Shown piece by piece: positions 23,389 to 34,588 of a stretch of DNA of 64,000 bases. Made by a program: the position numbers and the translations under genes. Source of the DNA: Ctena decussata (taxonomy: Eukaryota; Mollusca; Bivalvia; Lucinida; Lucinidae). The stretch is from NCBI GenBank assembly GCA_963989385.1, contig OZ022500.1:108169842-108233841 (forward strand), in the 5' to 3' direction. The stretch's first letter is position 1. Every line of letters begins with the position of its first letter. The notes beneath the pieces are model-generated. The model did not search any database, was not told the origin of the DNA, and was given only the letters and a program-made list of their open reading frames with translations.

Positions 23389-24330
23389 TAATCTACACAC
23401 GCCCTAGAAGAGTTATAGTTCAGCATCGAGACTATCATTTTATTACATTTTCCCTGAGCTAGGGCTATGGGAGACTAGTGTCGGAAATACTGGTTGAAGG
23501 TATACTGGTTGTGGTATACAACAAACACTCTCTCAACACTGAAATGCGACTATGTTCTTGCACTAAATATCCAACTTCTTTGATAAAATGTTCTTGATTT
23601 ATAGTGCTTGTAAAGAAAATGTTTGATAAAATATTCATGATACACTTAGTTGCTTCTTTGGTCAAATTTTCTTTATTTATTATTGTTTAAATGAAATGTT
23701 TGAATCATTGTCCATGACACACTGTCAAATGTTTAGCATCAACTTTGTGGATGCATCATTGTTCATCAAAAAGGCTAAAACGCTTAAAATATTATAATTA
23801 TAACTGGCTTAAAACGAAGTGTTTGTGTGAATATCAGAAGAAAGATGTTTTACTATAAAAAATACAGTTTTCATAACCCTCATTAAGAAAAATTCTCTGT
23901 TTATCACTGTTTGTGTAGGTGCAAGTCGTCAACTGCATCTATATCAGCCGCTTGTCATGAAATATTTGGGGAAAAATTGGACCGGTTCTATCGCCATCTA
24001 ATATTTGTTATCTTATTTGAAATGCAATTAAAATCACTTGGTTGCGGTGTTACACTGTCAAATAATTTGAATGAACATAAATTAACCGGTATTTGAACAA
24101 ACAAATCGGAAAAACCAACATGTGCTTAAGAATCCTTTGCTCATATGTGGCAGCACTTTTTATGCCTCCGTTTAGAATGGCCGATATTCAGCTGAAACAG
24201 ATGCGCTTGTTACGACTAAAGCTGCAAGCTTCATGTATGAAGGGAAATAATTCTCTCTGGTCTGTGTAAGCAGTACAGTCAAAGTATTCTTTACCACTTA
24301 TTGTGAGTTAAAACTCCAGGTTTAATATAC
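23389..24330. other. Intergenic, nothing recognised
   Basis: No ORF with homology, no repeat edge and no RNA gene that I can support. Confidence 0.35.
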
Positions 24331-24333
24331 ACT

Positions 24334-25612
24334 AGAGCAAGTGAGCAGGGGCTCACGTATACCCCTGACCAGCGCCACCGCCTAATTAAACCACCACTTT
24401 ATGACACTACTGCCTCTTGAAACCAATCTTATACATGGTTCAAACCTAGAAGTAAACTTAGTCACCTATCAAGTGGTTCCATCAAAGTATATTACAAATA
24501 TCAGCAAAGAGTACCAACTTAACATAAAACGTTAATGTAAACATATAAGTCTGTGCCCATGACCTTGGTCAGCAGCAGCATCCAGATAATGTCAACTAAT
24601 GTGCATGAACATAGAAGTAAACTTAGTCATGTATCAAAAAGGTTTCATCAAAGGATGTTGAAAATATAAACAAAGAATATAAACTTATAAAAACAAAACT
24701 TTAATGCAAATGTACAAGTCTGTGACCTCGACTTTTGGTAAGCAGCTAAGAACCTAAAAGTAAACCTAATCAAATATCAAAAGGTCCCATCGAAGGATAT
24801 TGGAAATATAAAAGAAGAATATAAACTAAACGCAAAACTTTAACACAAATGTTAAAGTCTGTGACCTTGACCTTAGGTCAGCAGCATCCAAATGATGTCA
24901 AGTATTCTGCATGAACAGTTAATTAAACCTAGTCATATATCAAAAGGTTTCATCGAAGGATGTTCGAAATATAAGCAAAGAATATAAACATAACGCAAAA
25001 CTTAAACGCAAATACACGTCTGTGACCTTGACCTTTGGTAAGCAGCAGCATCAAGATGACGTAAACTACTCTGTATGAACCTAAAAGTAACCTTAGTCAA
25101 ATATCAAAAGGTTCCATGAAAGGATTTAAGAAATATAAAAGAAGACTATAAACTTAACGCAAAACTTTAACTCAAATGTTTAACTCTGTGACCTTGACCT
25201 TAGGTCAGCAGCAGCATCCAGATGATGATAAGTATTCTGCTTGAACCTGTAGGTAAATATAGGCACATACCAACAGGCTTCATCAAAGGATTAAAAACTT
25301 AACAAAAAACTTTAACGCAAATGTTTAAGTCATTGGCCTTGACCTTAGGTCAGCAGCAGCATCCAGATGATGATAAGCATTCTGCTTGCACCTGTAGGTA
25401 AATCTAGGCACATACCAACGGGCTTCATCAAAGGATATTGGAAACATAAGCAAACATTAAAAACTTAACGCAAAACTTTAACGCAAATGTTAACGGACGC
25501 GGGACGCACGCACGCACGGACGAACGGACGGATAGACGGACAAACGGACGAACGGACGGAAAAACGAAAACTATATACCCCTCGACATACTTCGTATGTC
25601 GGGGGTATAATA
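24334..25612. mobile_element. Pearl/Helentron-like element: terminal hairpins, ~140-170-bp tandem repeats, GACG microsatellite
   Basis: The left end carries the hairpin GTGAGCAGGGGCTCAC (24341-24356) followed by GTATACCCC. At least six degenerate tandem units follow, marked by GTCTGTG...CCTTGACC...GGTCAGCAGCAGCATCC, at 24549, 24718, 24857, 25018, 25184 and 25329. Next comes a (GACG/GACA)n microsatellite at 25495-25565, then a 3' hairpin ACCCCTCGACATAC/GTATGTCGGGGGT at 25577-25606. TATACCCC at the left and GGGGTATA at the right form a short inverted terminal pair. Repeat core plus ACGG-type microsatellite plus 3' hairpin is the published pearl/non-autonomous Helentron layout. The assignment is inference. 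Confidence 0.7.
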
Positions 25613-27074
25613 CGGATATATGTTTATATATATAAAGATGTTATCTTTGCTCCCTCATATTAATAGCCATCTATACCTCACACCTGGTTAACTATGTTTT
25701 CAAGGATGCTACGAAACGAAAAAGCGCTGTTACGAAACGAAAAAGAGCCATAGTTACCAAACGATCTGATGACCAGGTCGTTTGGTAACTATGACTTTTT
25801 TCGTTTCGAAACAGCTCTTTTTCGATTCTTAATAGCCCTTGTATATACATAGTTAACCAGGGTGTATCTAGCGTCCCATAAATAGAACAGGCAAACAGTG
25901 CAGACCCCTCTATACTATTTGAACAAGACAAATGGGTATTTCTCCTTAACATAATATTGAAATGATACCAATAAACTAAGTCACACAGTCTTTAATTGAC
26001 GAATGAAGTTATCCATTTGATAAGGAAAGAGCTGAGGGTAAAGTTATTAATGCTCTTCGTGACGACAAGCGTTTCCTATAGCTCACTCAAACAGCAAAAA
26101 ATATCGAAACACCTTCTATTTGCCATATTTGTCTGTTATTATAAAGCCTCTTCTGTCATGGCGCTATTCTTCCGTTTGACCTTCAATTTATTATTGTGCA
26201 CAGTTTCTCTGTCTATCTTTCGAACTGGGATAAGAATTTTATTTTTGTCAATTTAGTATTGTTGAAAATGTTGTAATATTGAAATTACTGTCTTTTGAAT
26301 ACAATACATAACAGCATTTGTTACTTCATAAAGCTTAGAGAAAGACGTATTTTGTGTCAATTAACGTTTGATTCATGGAACTAGTTTCTTGATGCTTTTG
26401 ACAACTGCAACAATGATTATTTGGAAAGAAAGTGTGCAATAATACGCAGTGAAGTGACACATTTGACTGCTGAACGGGCTAAATAAGGTGAAAGCAATCA
26501 ACAGTTGTTTTGAAAAACAGTTTATGGGGTGTGTCTTTGTAGCCTGTCATAATTCGTAATTAGACCAATCCTGCATCCTCGAATAGTGTTTTGTTTTAAT
26601 AAAGGCGCTTGTTTTGTCGTAAATAAGCAATAAGTTTTCTATTTCCATACCTGATATCGTCCGCGTTTTTCTATATGTTTGAGAAATAAATGCAAAAACA
26701 ATCTATGGCTTCCTTTTTAATTACATGTACGAGGACTACCAAATATGAAACATGCAAACATTATTCAATTCTCTAAACCGGTTGTCCAAGAATTCAAATT
26801 CCAGATTCCCTGTCATAAACACATGACGTTCAATCGCTAAACACTTCGCTACTTCACATAAAAACATCCACGTTAATTTTTTTTTCAAGTCAAGGACTGA
26901 GTCGTACTAATACATGTAAGTTATGTTATTTTTACTAACGTCATGACATGTTAACGACCATTTTAATTTTGTAGGTAGTCACTACATATATCGTTAAAGA
27001 CTGTTTTGAAATATGTTTATGTTTGATGCCTACTTTGTGTATTCTTGTGCACGAAAGGAGCTTAACATGTAACA
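25613..27074. other. Intergenic with one foldback at 25720-25830
   Basis: The foldback arms GCTGTTACGAAACGAAAA and TTTTCGTTTCGAAACAGC enclose CATAGTTACCAAACGA/TCGTTTGGTAACTATG around a TCTGATGACCAGG spacer. Short frames elsewhere show no homology. Confidence 0.6.
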
Positions 27075-27664
27075 TATCAGCCTCAGAATCAGCAGAAAAT
27101 GTTACTCTGGAGATCAGAAATGCTGCAGAAATGATAAAAAATGAGCACCCAGACTGCAAAATCCTGATATCCTCTGTCCTCCCACGAAGGAATGATAGAC
27201 AAGTGAACAATAAAATACAAGAAACAAACAGGCTTCTTCAAGATATGTGTCAGGCATACAATTTCCACTACATTGACAACAATAGGAACTTTCTTAACAG
27301 TGGAAAACCCAACTTTAGCCTCTACAAGGATGGCATCAACTTGAATAAAAAGGGTGCCAAATTTCTGAGTCAAAACATGAAGGAGAAAGTATGCAATATT
27401 CTTGGCATACTGTCTCGATCTGAAGAAACTGTACAAAATTCTCACAGCAGGGATGCTAGTATTACCACAGAGAAGAACTCACTTGCACCTGAGATATGTT
27501 CAAATGTGGATTTTCGGCCCAGCAACGCTGTGCCACAAAACCGACAGGATTTTCGGGGACAAATCCCTATGTTGCAGGGGATACATCAAAACAGGATGCT
27601 GCCTCCCTGGATGCCATTCTACCCGCCTTGGTTCCCTCCTCATCCTCAGATGCAGTTTCAGTAA
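27026..27664 (+). CDS. LINE ORF1, C-terminal esterase-like (SGNH) domain, 5'-truncated
   Basis: The block KILISSVLPRRND, then N..L...C....F.YIDN and YKDGINLNKKGAKFL, matches the second half of the SGNH/GDSL-esterase domain carried by CR1-clade ORF1 proteins. The N-terminal block with the nucleophile Ser is missing because the element is truncated. In the final catalytic block the usual D-G-x-H is D-G-I-N, so the catalytic His is also absent. LINE homology starts near 27075; the ATG at 27026 lies in flanking DNA and is not the native start. The C-terminus is Pro/aromatic-rich (MLPPWMPFYPPWFPP) and overlaps ORF2 by 169 nt in another frame. Confidence 0.7.
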   Translation: MPTLCILVHERSLTCNISASESAENVTLEIRNAAEMIKNEHPDCKILISSVLPRRNDRQVNNKIQETNRLLQDMCQAYNFHYIDNNRNFLNSGKPNFSLYKDGINLNKKGAKFLSQNMKEKVCNILGILSRSEETVQNSHSRDASITTEKNSLAPEICSNVDFRPSNAVPQNRQDFRGQIPMLQGIHQNRMLPPWMPFYPPWFPPHPQMQFQ

Positions 27665-29892
27665 GAGACTCGGAACTAATGACTAACTCCCAAACAATAT
27701 CAAATGTAGACACAGAGTGCAGTATTGAACAAAACAATAGTGACTTCCAAACACAAGATTCTACAACAAATACTGACAGTGCACTAAATTCACTCCAAAA
27801 TGAGTATTGTTATAATAGTGTTGAATGTCTTGAAAATGTCCCTGAGGCCCAAAATTGTAGTAATATGCATGGTTCCATATCAGAGTCCACAATTCATAGG
27901 TGTGATACACCTGAAAATCTCTCTCAAGAGCTCTGGTTTACAAAAAAGGGGATACACATCATGCATTTAAACATACATTATCTGTACTCAAAATTTGATG
28001 AACTCAAAGCTTTGTTAACTCACCAAAACAACATAGATATTCTTTGTATATGTGAGACGTTTCTCAATGATACATTCGATGACACAGAACTACAACTGGC
28101 AAATTATCAGTTGTTCCGTACGGACAGGAAAACTAATGGGGGTGGTTTGGTAATGTATGTAAAGGAAAATCTGAGATGTTCGATGAGAGAGGATTTGCAG
28201 GTAGATGGTATAGAAGCTCTGTGGGTGGAAGTCAAGCATGAATCTCAGAAAGAGTTCCTGCTTGGGTACACCTACAGGCCTCCATCATCACATCAAAGGT
28301 GGATGACTGACTTTGAGGTAGTCTTAGAGCAGGTATATACTGAAAACAAAGAAACTATTCTATTGGGAGATATCAATTTGAACTTGCTTGAAAACAACAG
28401 CCATGTCCACAACTGGCTTCAGGTCACAGAATCTATACATCTTAGCCAGTTGGTGCATACGCCCACTCGAGTTACAGAAACCTCATCAACTCTGATTGAC
28501 CATGCCTTTAGTAACAGACCTGATAATATTGTGGACATATCTGTACCTTTCTATAGTATCAGTGATCACTACCATATTTGTCTGACCCGTAAAATATCAA
28601 ATAACAATGTTTCAGATAACCAACACAAAAGCATTACTTTTAGAAACATGAGGCACTTTGATACTTTCAGATTTCTGGAAGTTTTAAATGCTCAGTCATG
28701 GCAAATACTTGACACGTTTGAAGATCCAAATGATGCTTTAGATTTCTTTATGCAAATATTCAATTCCATATTAGATAAACATGCCCCAAAAACAATCAAG
28801 CGAGTAAAGCACACCCTGCAGCCAAACTGGTTTCATGCGGAAATTGCAAAAACTGCCAAAAAACGTGACTACTATCACAAAAAACGTGACACATTAAATT
28901 ATCAAATTTGGCGAAACAAAACTAAATCCCTTATATCAAATTCCAAAACACAATACTTCACCAAGAACATAAATGAAAATAAAAGAAACCCAAAACAGCT
29001 ATGGAAAAACTTGCACGATCTTACAAATAAGTCAAAGAAGCCTCAAACTCCATCTATAGTCAGTCAGGAAGGTGAACCTATTTTAGGTCCAGTAGAAACA
29101 GCAAATTCATTTAATGATTTCTTCACATCTGTTTTTCAGCAGTACAGTTCAGAGGAAGTAGATGCTGACTGCATCTCTGACAAACTGAAGGACTTTATTA
29201 AAAACAAACTCCCTCAGGATGTGAGGTATCAGATACCCTTTCTCACTGTAACATTTGTTCAAATGCAATTACAATCCCTTGATGCATCCAAGGCGACAGG
29301 GCTTGATGGGCTCAATGCCAAATTCTTAAAGCTAAGCACAGACATTATAGCAGAACCCCTAACCAAAATCTTTAACCTGAGCATCAGAACAGGCATTTTT
29401 CCTGAAAACTTCAAAAAAGCAAAAGTAATACCAGGCTTCAAAAAGGGAGATAAATCAGACAAATCTAATTATAGACCAATTTCGGTCCTTTCATTGCTTT
29501 CGAAAATTATTGAAAAGCATGTTGCCCAACAACTAAAGTCTTATCTAAATATGTATGATCTGTTGTATGACCGTCAGTCTGGTTTTAGAAGCAATCATTC
29601 TTGTGAGACTGCTTTAACAGCCATCATTGATGACTGGATCTCTGCTATTGATAAGAATGAAATAGTAGGAACATTGCTTTTAGATCTGTCCAAAGCATTT
29701 GACCTAGTTAACCACAAGATACTTCTTGAAAAATTAAGTCATTATCAGTTTAGTGAAGAAGCTCTTCAGTGGTTTATGTCCTACTTTGACCAAAGATCTC
29801 AGCAAGTTTCAATTTCAGGAAAACTTTCAAGCCCAAAGCTCATATCATCTGGTGTACCTCAAGGATCAGTCCTTGGACCATACTTTTCTTAA
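27496..29892 (+). CDS. LINE ORF2, N-terminal portion: EEP endonuclease and RT fingers/palm
   Basis: The open frame begins at ATG 27496, but the first ~150 residues are low-similarity and Ser/Asn-rich; the native start could be a later Met. The EEP endonuclease starts near 27950 (IHIMHLNIHYL) with the catalytic Glu in CETFLND, GDINLNL, STLIDHAF and a terminal SDHY. The RT follows with KKGDKSDKSNYRPISVLS, LLDLSKAFDLVNHK (motif A Asp, near 29690) and SSGVPQGSVLGP (motif B). The frame then stops at TAA 29890-29892, just before the catalytic FADD box. That box is intact in the next frame, so a 1-nt deletion near 29882 breaks this copy. Confidence 0.85.
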   Translation: MFKCGFSAQQRCATKPTGFSGTNPYVAGDTSKQDAASLDAILPALVPSSSSDAVSVRDSELMTNSQTISNVDTECSIEQNNSDFQTQDSTTNTDSALNSLQNEYCYNSVECLENVPEAQNCSNMHGSISESTIHRCDTPENLSQELWFTKKGIHIMHLNIHYLYSKFDELKALLTHQNNIDILCICETFLNDTFDDTELQLANYQLFRTDRKTNGGGLVMYVKENLRCSMREDLQVDGIEALWVEVKHESQKEFLLGYTYRPPSSHQRWMTDFEVVLEQVYTENKETILLGDINLNLLENNSHVHNWLQVTESIHLSQLVHTPTRVTETSSTLIDHAFSNRPDNIVDISVPFYSISDHYHICLTRKISNNNVSDNQHKSITFRNMRHFDTFRFLEVLNAQSWQILDTFEDPNDALDFFMQIFNSILDKHAPKTIKRVKHTLQPNWFHAEIAKTAKKRDYYHKKRDTLNYQIWRNKTKSLISNSKTQYFTKNINENKRNPKQLWKNLHDLTNKSKKPQTPSIVSQEGEPILGPVETANSFNDFFTSVFQQYSSEEVDADCISDKLKDFIKNKLPQDVRYQIPFLTVTFVQMQLQSLDASKATGLDGLNAKFLKLSTDIIAEPLTKIFNLSIRTGIFPENFKKAKVIPGFKKGDKSDKSNYRPISVLSLLSKIIEKHVAQQLKSYLNMYDLLYDRQSGFRSNHSCETALTAIIDDWISAIDKNEIVGTLLLDLSKAFDLVNHKILLEKLSHYQFSEEALQWFMSYFDQRSQQVSISGKLSSPKLISSGVPQGSVLGPYFS

Positions 29893-30797
29893 TTTACATC
29901 AATGATTTGCCCCTTGAAATTAAGAAGTCAGTAATTGATAAGTTTGCTGATGATACCACTATGTCTAAGTCTGGCACTTGTATCAAAACGGCAACTGAAG
30001 ACTTAAATGAAGATGCCAAAGAGGCTGTAAACTGGTGTGTACGGAATAAAATGGCATTAAATATCCCCAAAACAAAAGCAATGTTTATCGCAACAACCCA
30101 TAAACAATCACTTATTCAGGAAAATCCCCCTGAACTTAAAATTAACAACACTACCCTTGGAATTTCAAGTGAAGAAAAATTACTAGGAGTTCAAATAGAT
30201 AATACGCTTAATTGGGCTGTCCAGGTAGAAGCAACACTTAAAAAATGCAACTCCTTGTTATTTCTGCTTGGCCGTATAAAAACTTTTTTGGATATACCAA
30301 CAAGGAAACTATACTTCAATGCATACATTCTCCCACATTTGGATTACTGCAGCACCATTTGGGGAAACTGCAGTAATGAACTCTTAGACAAACTGATAAA
30401 GTTTCAGAAAAGATCTGCCAGACTAATACTGGACAAAGACCTCACCACTCCCTCATCTGAGCTCTTTCAACAGCTGGGCTGGATGAGGTTTGATGAAAGG
30501 GTGAAATACAGAAAATGTTTGCTGATGCACAAATCATTGAATCACTTAGCGCCAGCGTATCTTAGCAACAAATTCACATATACTTATGACATCCACAACC
30601 TTAACCTCAGATCAGCAGCAAACCAGACTCTTTATGTACCAAAACCAAACCTTGAAATCTACAGAAAATCTCTCTCCTATTCTGGACCGAAACTATGGAA
30701 CACACTTCCTGAACATGTAAGGAATGCACCAAGTTTAGGGTCATTCAAGCAGCGGTATGTGAGATGGGATAATAGGAATTCTAATGAATTATCCTAG
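29884..30797 (+). CDS. LINE ORF2, C-terminal portion (frameshifted): RT catalytic FADD, thumb, tail
   Basis: The sequence continues at once after the frameshift with an IYINDLP block and FADDT (29943-29957). The thumb follows (LNIPKTKAM, LGVQIDNTLNW, LPHLDYCSTIWGN) and the CR1/L2-type tail ends in LGSFKQRYVRWD before TAG 30795-30797. No RNase H or zinc knuckle is visible, as in many CR1-clade proteins. Apart from the single deletion, the reading frame is clean for ~1,050 codons, pointing to a fairly recent insertion. Confidence 0.85.
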
Positions 30798-31337
30798 ACT
30801 GCATGAATATATATACTGTTGTAAGTAGCTGTTAGTATTATATCCTGTATTCTTTTGTGTATTTTCTGCAAGAATGTTATAGGGAATGTATTCAGAGTTG
30901 ACTACCATATTTTTCCTGATAAATGTCTTTCATCATAAAAACCCTCTCCCCCCCCCCCACTCCCCTTTTTTAACCAAAAAAGAACAATCTACAGATTTAT
31001 CAAACTAGCAAAATTTGCTAGTGGTGTGTGCACATTGCTGTGTACTTCAAGGTCTGGACTTGTTTACTGCTCTCCTTTGAAAAAGTTGAAAAATGCACTT
31101 AACAGTGTTAATTAGCAACACCTTGATGGGTGGCTGATATACTGATATATTGCTCTTCAGGCTCTAAATAACATCACCCCTCTTTTAGTAAAATGTAGTG
31201 TCCCTCGCTGAGGGGGAGGGGGGTCGTCAAAAAGGATTAATATGATAAAACAACTACAAGGCTACAATATCAAGTGGTCATTTTATCTAGGTGTACTTTA
31301 TGTTGTTGGTTATCCTTATTTATTTTTTCAGAAATGT

Positions 31338-31571
31338 AAATTACCACAAAAGTCAGGTTATTGGGACACCTTTTATAATTACATTATTTGTACCAAAATA
31401 AAATAAAAAACTGTTCAGGTTCACAGTGCAGTAATGTATCACAAAAGATGCAAGCAGAATGGCAAACAGTGCTGACCCTGATGACTACTCATTTGAGAGC
31501 AGTCTGATCAGGGTCTGCACTGTTTGCTCAGACTTACCTGTCCCAATACTTAGATTTTTGTGGTATTTAAA
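31338..31571. mobile_element. MITE family C (ATACCACAAAA termini, CAAACAGTG inner arms)
   Basis: Outer arms AATTACCACAAAAGTC...TATTGGGACA (31338-31369) and TGTCCCAATA...TTTTTGTGGTATTT (31540-31569) are inverted. Inner arms GCAAACAGTGCTGACCCTGAT and ATCAGGGTCTGCACTGTTTGC are also inverted. It ends 21 bp before the LTR insertion site. Partial relatives with ATCTGGGTCTGCACAGTTTGC and CTGTCCCAATATTTAGA occur near 49230-49330, with weaker traces near 46320, 56750 and 63110. Confidence 0.75.
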
Positions 31572-31592
31572 GTTTATGAAAGTTCATCCTGT

Positions 31593-32654
31593 TGTAACGG
31601 GACTAGATCCCTAATTGTAAGGGAATGAGTCCCTTAATAATATGAAGGGAATGAGCTCTTACACTTTAACTGTTGTTACTCAACTTAAGTGTTAAATTGT
31701 CCTGAAATAGTATATTACACTACTTGTTCTATCATGTTGGTTCTCTTATACTTTGCACACAAGTTTATTCGCATAAGTATTTGTCCGTTCAGCCCCAATC
31801 AGCACACCCGGGCAGGTCAATTAGCCCTGTTAATCACTACACACGGACACTAGTGTTGTACGGATGAACGAACAAATACTGTCCTACGGACAGACAGACG
31901 AACAGACTCGGATAAGGAGAGACAGACGGACGACCAGTCCCAGTCGAGGACAGACAGTCGGACAGACGAACAAGAGCAAACCTTCTCCCTACGGGTTCTT
32001 CTTTTGAGCTTGTTTGAGAATAAGAAAGAAAAAGTAATTTGTATTGAATGATTTTATTTACATTAATGAAAAAAATGGCATGATTTCAGATTATGTTTCC
32101 TCTACAGCCTAACAATATTTAGCAAATTTATCTTAGATTAAATGTGCATATTTTACAGCCCAACCCCAGAGTTAGGGGGTCAGGAAACTTAGCCAAGTTT
32201 AGATTTTAGATATTTGAGATCAAGCAAAACATGGTACTTGTGTCCCAAAAACGACTTCTTAGGTAAAACTTGGTACCTATTGAAAATCGTATTAGTTGTA
32301 TCAGAATATACAGTCACACTTGACTGTGGCTTATAAATTATACTAAGTAGCAAACAGATATTATAGACAAATGCCATCTTCATTAGCATATTTCCAATTC
32401 TCAGCCGTTGAAACTAAATCACACTAACAACACAAACTGAAAGCACCTGAGAAAATACATAATTCAGACAGATTATATTGCTGATTAAAGAAAGGCTTTC
32501 GAACCTGCAGACTGCACAATATATAGCACTTTCCAGACATAATTTTCTGTTCAATTCAGCTCAAGGGAGACTATTACAACACCTAATAAACCGTTTATGT
32601 GACAATTCTCCTCCAACCGAGAATTCTGCTTGCCTAGTATATGTATCCCTTAGA
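31593..32654 (-). repeat. 3' LTR of the Gypsy element
   Basis: 1062 bp, starting TGTAACGGGACTAG at 31593. The inner end is TTAGA instead of TTACA (a C-to-G change at 32653). An AATAAA on the minus strand (32053-32058) could serve as poly(A) signal. A degenerate GACA/GACG-rich stretch lies at about 31868-31978. Confidence 0.95.
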
Positions 32655-32666
32655 CTCCCCCCTTCC
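32655..32666 (-). promoter_or_regulatory. Polypurine tract of the Gypsy element
   Basis: The minus strand reads GGAAGGGGGGAG immediately before the 3' LTR, the expected plus-strand-priming polypurine tract. It confirms minus-strand orientation. Confidence 0.85.
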
Positions 32667-32803
32667 AAACAAATATTGCAAGTAGACACAACATTTGTTT
32701 AAAAAAAGGTTGTAAAAGACTTCAAGAAGGCAAGCAGAAAACAAACAATAATACCACTAAAGAAGACAAAAAATAAGATTTACAAAATGTAAATCATGAC
32801 TGT

Positions 32804-33394
32804 TTACTTCCGGTGGGGATTAGGTTTCCAATGTGGTTTCTGATAAATGTGAGGTTTGAATTGAGTTTTTCCTGACACTGTATGTTTGATGATCGTTACT
32901 GTTTCGTCTCTGTTCACATTTTCTCCAGTCTGAATTTGACCCAAGATAGGTCTCGAGTGGCGCTCTGCAGCTGCAGCTTGTCTGCCTTCCTCGTTGATAG
33001 AAGACGGTCTCTTAGGACATTTTACTTCTTTTGGATTCACATAGTTTTTATTTAGAACCATGTCTTTAATAATTTTGAACTTCGAAGGTTCTAGTTTATG
33101 AGCATTTATACAGTGTTTTCTCACAACACTAACAGTGGTCGCTGTGAATCCACACAATCCGTCCGACTTTTGATGCATGCACTTGAACAGAGGAATGTAA
33201 GGCCTGTGAACTTTCTTCCAATGTTTCCATAACGTATTAATGCTGTAGTACGGATGATTGGAACATGCTGATACCTGACACGCCATACCCGATACGAACA
33301 TTGGACGTAAGTCATTGTCCAAGGAATCCAGGTCATCCTCGTCAACACTTAACTGAAGCTCAAGACCCAGCGGATCTTTTGATCTGGAAGACAT
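32804..33394 (-). CDS. Third ORF of the Gypsy element: two C2H2-like zinc fingers, function unknown
   Basis: ATG at 33394, 196 residues, same strand as gag-pol, located between pol and the polypurine tract. The N-terminus is acidic (DEDDLDSLDND). Two finger-like units follow: CQVSAC...HWKKVH (C-x4-C-x13-H-x4-H) and C...LC...KHCINAH (C-x8-C-x12-H-x4-H). The C-terminal half is basic and Pro/His-rich. There is no signal peptide or membrane segment, so it is not an envelope gene. About 1.2 kb of non-coding sequence separates it from pol, so expression would need a spliced or separate transcript. Alternatives are a captured host zinc-finger exon or an accessory gene fixed in this lineage; I cannot name a homologue. 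Confidence 0.7.
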   Translation of the reverse strand: MSSRSKDPLGLELQLSVDEDDLDSLDNDLRPMFVSGMACQVSACSNHPYYSINTLWKHWKKVHRPYIPLFKCMHQKSDGLCGFTATTVSVVRKHCINAHKLEPSKFKIIKDMVLNKNYVNPKEVKCPKRPSSINEEGRQAAAAERHSRPILGQIQTGENVNRDETVTIIKHTVSGKTQFKPHIYQKPHWKPNPHRK

Positions 33395-34588
33395 TCTGAA
33401 TCTGAAACGAGTCGGACAAAATATCTATGAAACTTCTGATAATAATACATAGAAATAAGCATTATGAATTCTTTCTGCAGCATGGTTTTGACTCAGATAT
33501 GTGACGGGCATATTATATGAAATCATACAATGCTGTTTACAGACTTCAAGGACAAAAGTTTGACTGATAGGGGAATTGGATCAAATTTAACAAGCTGAAA
33601 TTCACACATTTTAACTAGCACATATTCAGACACAAAGTGCAACTACCCATTAACACAAACAGGGTACCCAAAATATGTGAATTTCTAAAAAAAAAAAATA
33701 CTGAAGTGAAACGGTAACTTCCAAATTGCAGATACAGACCGGTCTAACGACATACATAATGTATCTCATCTTCAAGAAAATAACTTTACTTATGTCAACA
33801 TATGGTGTCTTTACCAATCAGAGCCTGCAACCTGTAAATTAAATATGATCCAAAGAGGTATGTTAAGTACAAATACAGAAACATCTGACATATGCACAAC
33901 CTTTATCCATATTTAAGTAATGGAACGGCTAATGCCGACTATCTGTATTTTACACTTTAAACAGATTAGACTGATTCTCATAACAGACTCAGCAAGTATA
34001 TGTTTAAGTGACAAAGTTTTCAAGTGAACCATCAGCTGTAAACAACATCAAACCATATTTAGATAATGGACAAATGATAGCTGACTGTCAAGTGAAGCTT
34101 AGTCACAAAAACAAAACATTACCATATAAGAATGTATGAATATATATTGTTGAAAAGTATAATAGAATCATTTAGTAGGAATGAAACAAATGTCAGACAT
34201 GAGAAGTCTGATACTTCTAGGTAAAGTTAAAGTAATAAAGAAGAGTGCACTATGATATGCACAGATATTTCATATGTAGGAGGGTGACTGTATTTGAGAG
34301 AATGAATTGAAATGACTTGAAATGATCGAAAAACAAAATCAATGGGCTATAAACAGTGAGAAAAAAATGTTGTTAGGCTATATTGGAAACACAATCTTGG
34401 TCTTCTACTGTTCTTTATTCATATTACTCTGGGTAAATGAAGCAATTATGAGCAATATATTAAACATTTCGTGTTTAATATATATGTAAAATTTTAAAAA
34501 CAGCCACATAAAATGGTTTAATCTTCTAGGTCACTGAAGATTGATAAACATGTAGTCTCATGTTACGCGCTGTAATTACCAAAACATT
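33395..34588. other. Non-coding spacer inside the Gypsy element between pol and the third ORF
   Basis: AT-rich, with no ORF of note on either strand. It may hold splice signals or a promoter for the third ORF; none could be identified by eye. Confidence 0.5.

Noticed and set aside
26941..27445. Minus-strand frames of 89 and 118 codons.
   Set aside because: They lie opposite the LINE ORF1 coding sequence and have no homology of their own.
32189..32702. Open frames of 66 and 74 codons inside the LTR, repeated at 41373-41844.
   Set aside because: They recur only because the LTR is duplicated. They show no domain and read on both strands.
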